In this document: positions 63,091-64,000 of the stretch, one piece after another
How the letters are laid out: each line of letters begins with the position of its first letter
Position numbering within the stretch: position 1 is the stretch's first letter
Source of the DNA: Agrobacterium tumefaciens
GTDB taxonomy: Bacteria; Pseudomonadota; Alphaproteobacteria; Rhizobiales; Rhizobiaceae
Length of the DNA stretch: 64,000 bases
Assembly (NCBI RefSeq): GCF_009649785.1
Contig: NZ_WJOK01000028.1
Span: forward strand, 1-64,000
Reading direction: 5' to 3'
Notes under the pieces: generated by a model
The model's input: only the letters and a program-made list of their open reading frames with translations
What the model was told of the DNA's origin: nothing
Database searches by the model: none
Position numbers and translations under genes: made by a program

Positions 63091-64000
63091 ATGCAAATCG
63101 ACAGAATTTCAGACATGATTGCGCATTTCATCGGCCTGTTCGACACGGTGATCGAGGAAGCGCGTCTAAGAAGCAACTATGCCGAAGGCACGGCACACGC
63201 GAACAAAGACCGGTTGTCGGATGATGACGCGGCAAGACTGCTAGACAAGACCTACGACTTGCAGCTTCAGGATTACGATCCCGGCGTTAAATATCGCGCC
63301 GGCTATTACGACTTCGACTATCTGCAACCGCATTTCGCTCGCATGGTCGAACACGACATGCAGCAGCTTGCAAATGCGATACCGGTAGATATGTCAGCCG
63401 CGCATTTCCGTTTTCCGGGCAGTGTCTCCTTTGAGCAAGAACGCGAACTGGTGGTGCACACCGGCCCGGGCTCGGTTATCGCGCATGTCACGCAGGTCAA
63501 CATTCTTCAGGACGACGACTATCTGAACATGACGGACGGCCCAAATGTGGCGCGCGACACCAGTTTCGTGACCCAGCGCACCGTCGAGTTCCATAACGAA
63601 GCAGCCGTCTTCACGCCCTTTTCCGTTTTCCAGCGCACCGACAGCTACGACGCGTTGCAGGCGCTCGCCAAATCAGCACATGATTATATCGACCATGCGC
63701 GCGAAAATGACGTGACGTCCCTTGGAACCGGCGCGGAACAGGATTTCGTTCTCGCCGGCAATGACATCAACGGCCTCTACATCAATGGCTCCATGGCAAG
63801 CGAAAAGCCAATGCTCGACGACTTCATGCCGGATCGTGGCATTGCCAAGCCCGCTGAAGAGCCTGAAAAGAGCGATGTTTCGCTGCATGAGGATAGCCCC
63901 GCCGGAAACAGCCTCGATGTGGCTGCCGGCGCAAATGTCGTCGCCAACATAGCAACGCTGGTCAATACTGCCGTCATGGCCTCCGTCACCACCGTCATGG
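63091..64000 (+). CDS. Large acidic protein of unknown function, 3' end beyond window
   Basis: An open frame of at least 303 codons from ATG 63091, behind GGGAGGG, still open at the window end. No signal peptide; no Cys in the visible part. The start MQIDRISDMIAHFIGLFDTVIEEARLRSNY looks helical; later parts are beta-like and acidic (GSVIAHVTQVNILQDDDYLNM, DFVLAGNDINGLYINGS, GNSLDVAAGANVVANIATLVNTA). The segment QVNILQDDD (135-143) resembles QANHLADQD in the preceding protein. Lack of a signal, absence of Cys and acidity resemble type I secretion substrates. I do not recognise the family; transporter genes could lie to the right. Confidence 0.75.
   Translation, partial: MQIDRISDMIAHFIGLFDTVIEEARLRSNYAEGTAHANKDRLSDDDAARLLDKTYDLQLQDYDPGVKYRAGYYDFDYLQPHFARMVEHDMQQLANAIPVDMSAAHFRFPGSVSFEQERELVVHTGPGSVIAHVTQVNILQDDDYLNMTDGPNVARDTSFVTQRTVEFHNEAAVFTPFSVFQRTDSYDALQALAKSAHDYIDHARENDVTSLGTGAEQDFVLAGNDINGLYINGSMASEKPMLDDFMPDRGIAKPAEEPEKSDVSLHEDSPAGNSLDVAAGANVVANIATLVNTAVMASVTTVM

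Overview
The window reads as a chromosomal segment of an Agrobacterium/Rhizobiaceae alphaproteobacterium. Support comes from a complete sulfoquinovose monooxygenase (smo) locus of the type described in Agrobacterium tumefaciens/fabrum C58, a rhizobial cellulose locus (celABC/celDE, i.e. bcsN-A-B-Z-K plus bcsL/bcsM), a dctA/dctBD locus with a sigma-54 promoter, and BA14K, IalB and DUF995-like families. Genes are dense and many operons are joined by ATGA or TGATG overlaps. No rRNA, tRNA, insertion sequence, integrase or CRISPR array was seen.

Layout. 1-7.4 kb: a membrane acyltransferase, an outer-membrane polysaccharide export lipoprotein, and an RND efflux pair (adaptor plus pump). 7.45-12.0 kb (minus): a large type V autotransporter translationally coupled to an IalB-family periplasmic protein. 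12.2-22.3 kb: smoCBA (minus) divergent from smoD and smoEFGHI (plus), which import sulfoquinovosyl glycerol, cleave it, oxidatively desulfonate the sugar and release glucose. A 21-bp element repeated in front of smoCBA and smoE is a good operator candidate. 22.4-23.6 kb: a TadG-like protein. 23.8-28.0 kb: a TPP riboswitch, a short upstream ORF, then thiX-thiY-thiM-thiE-thiD (thiamine precursor uptake and salvage) with no ATPase gene. 28.1-31.1 kb: an Lrp-type regulator divergent from alanine racemase and D-amino acid dehydrogenase. 31.1-32.5 kb: a GntR/FCD regulator and a BA14K protein. 32.6-37.4 kb: dctBD and dctA. 37.6-40.2 kb: a small EamA-family protein, a class III aminotransferase and an SDR.

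40.4-52.5 kb is the cellulose locus: celD/celE (plus) converge on bcsN-bcsA-bcsB-bcsZ-bcsK (minus). Next to it, 54.0-59.5 kb (minus) holds uxs-uxe-apsS-apsH1-apsE, which matches the gene order of the Sinorhizobium meliloti arabinose-containing polysaccharide (APS) cluster: UDP-glucuronate to UDP-xylose to UDP-arabinose, then polymerisation by a cellulose-synthase-like enzyme. A mannose isomerase-type gene lies between the two polysaccharide loci. The right end carries a small lipoprotein, a LuxR-type regulator, a 0.9-kb non-coding stretch with a long palindrome, and two cysteine-free, acidic, apparently exported proteins of unknown function, the second running off the window. This right-edge pair is the least explained part of the window.
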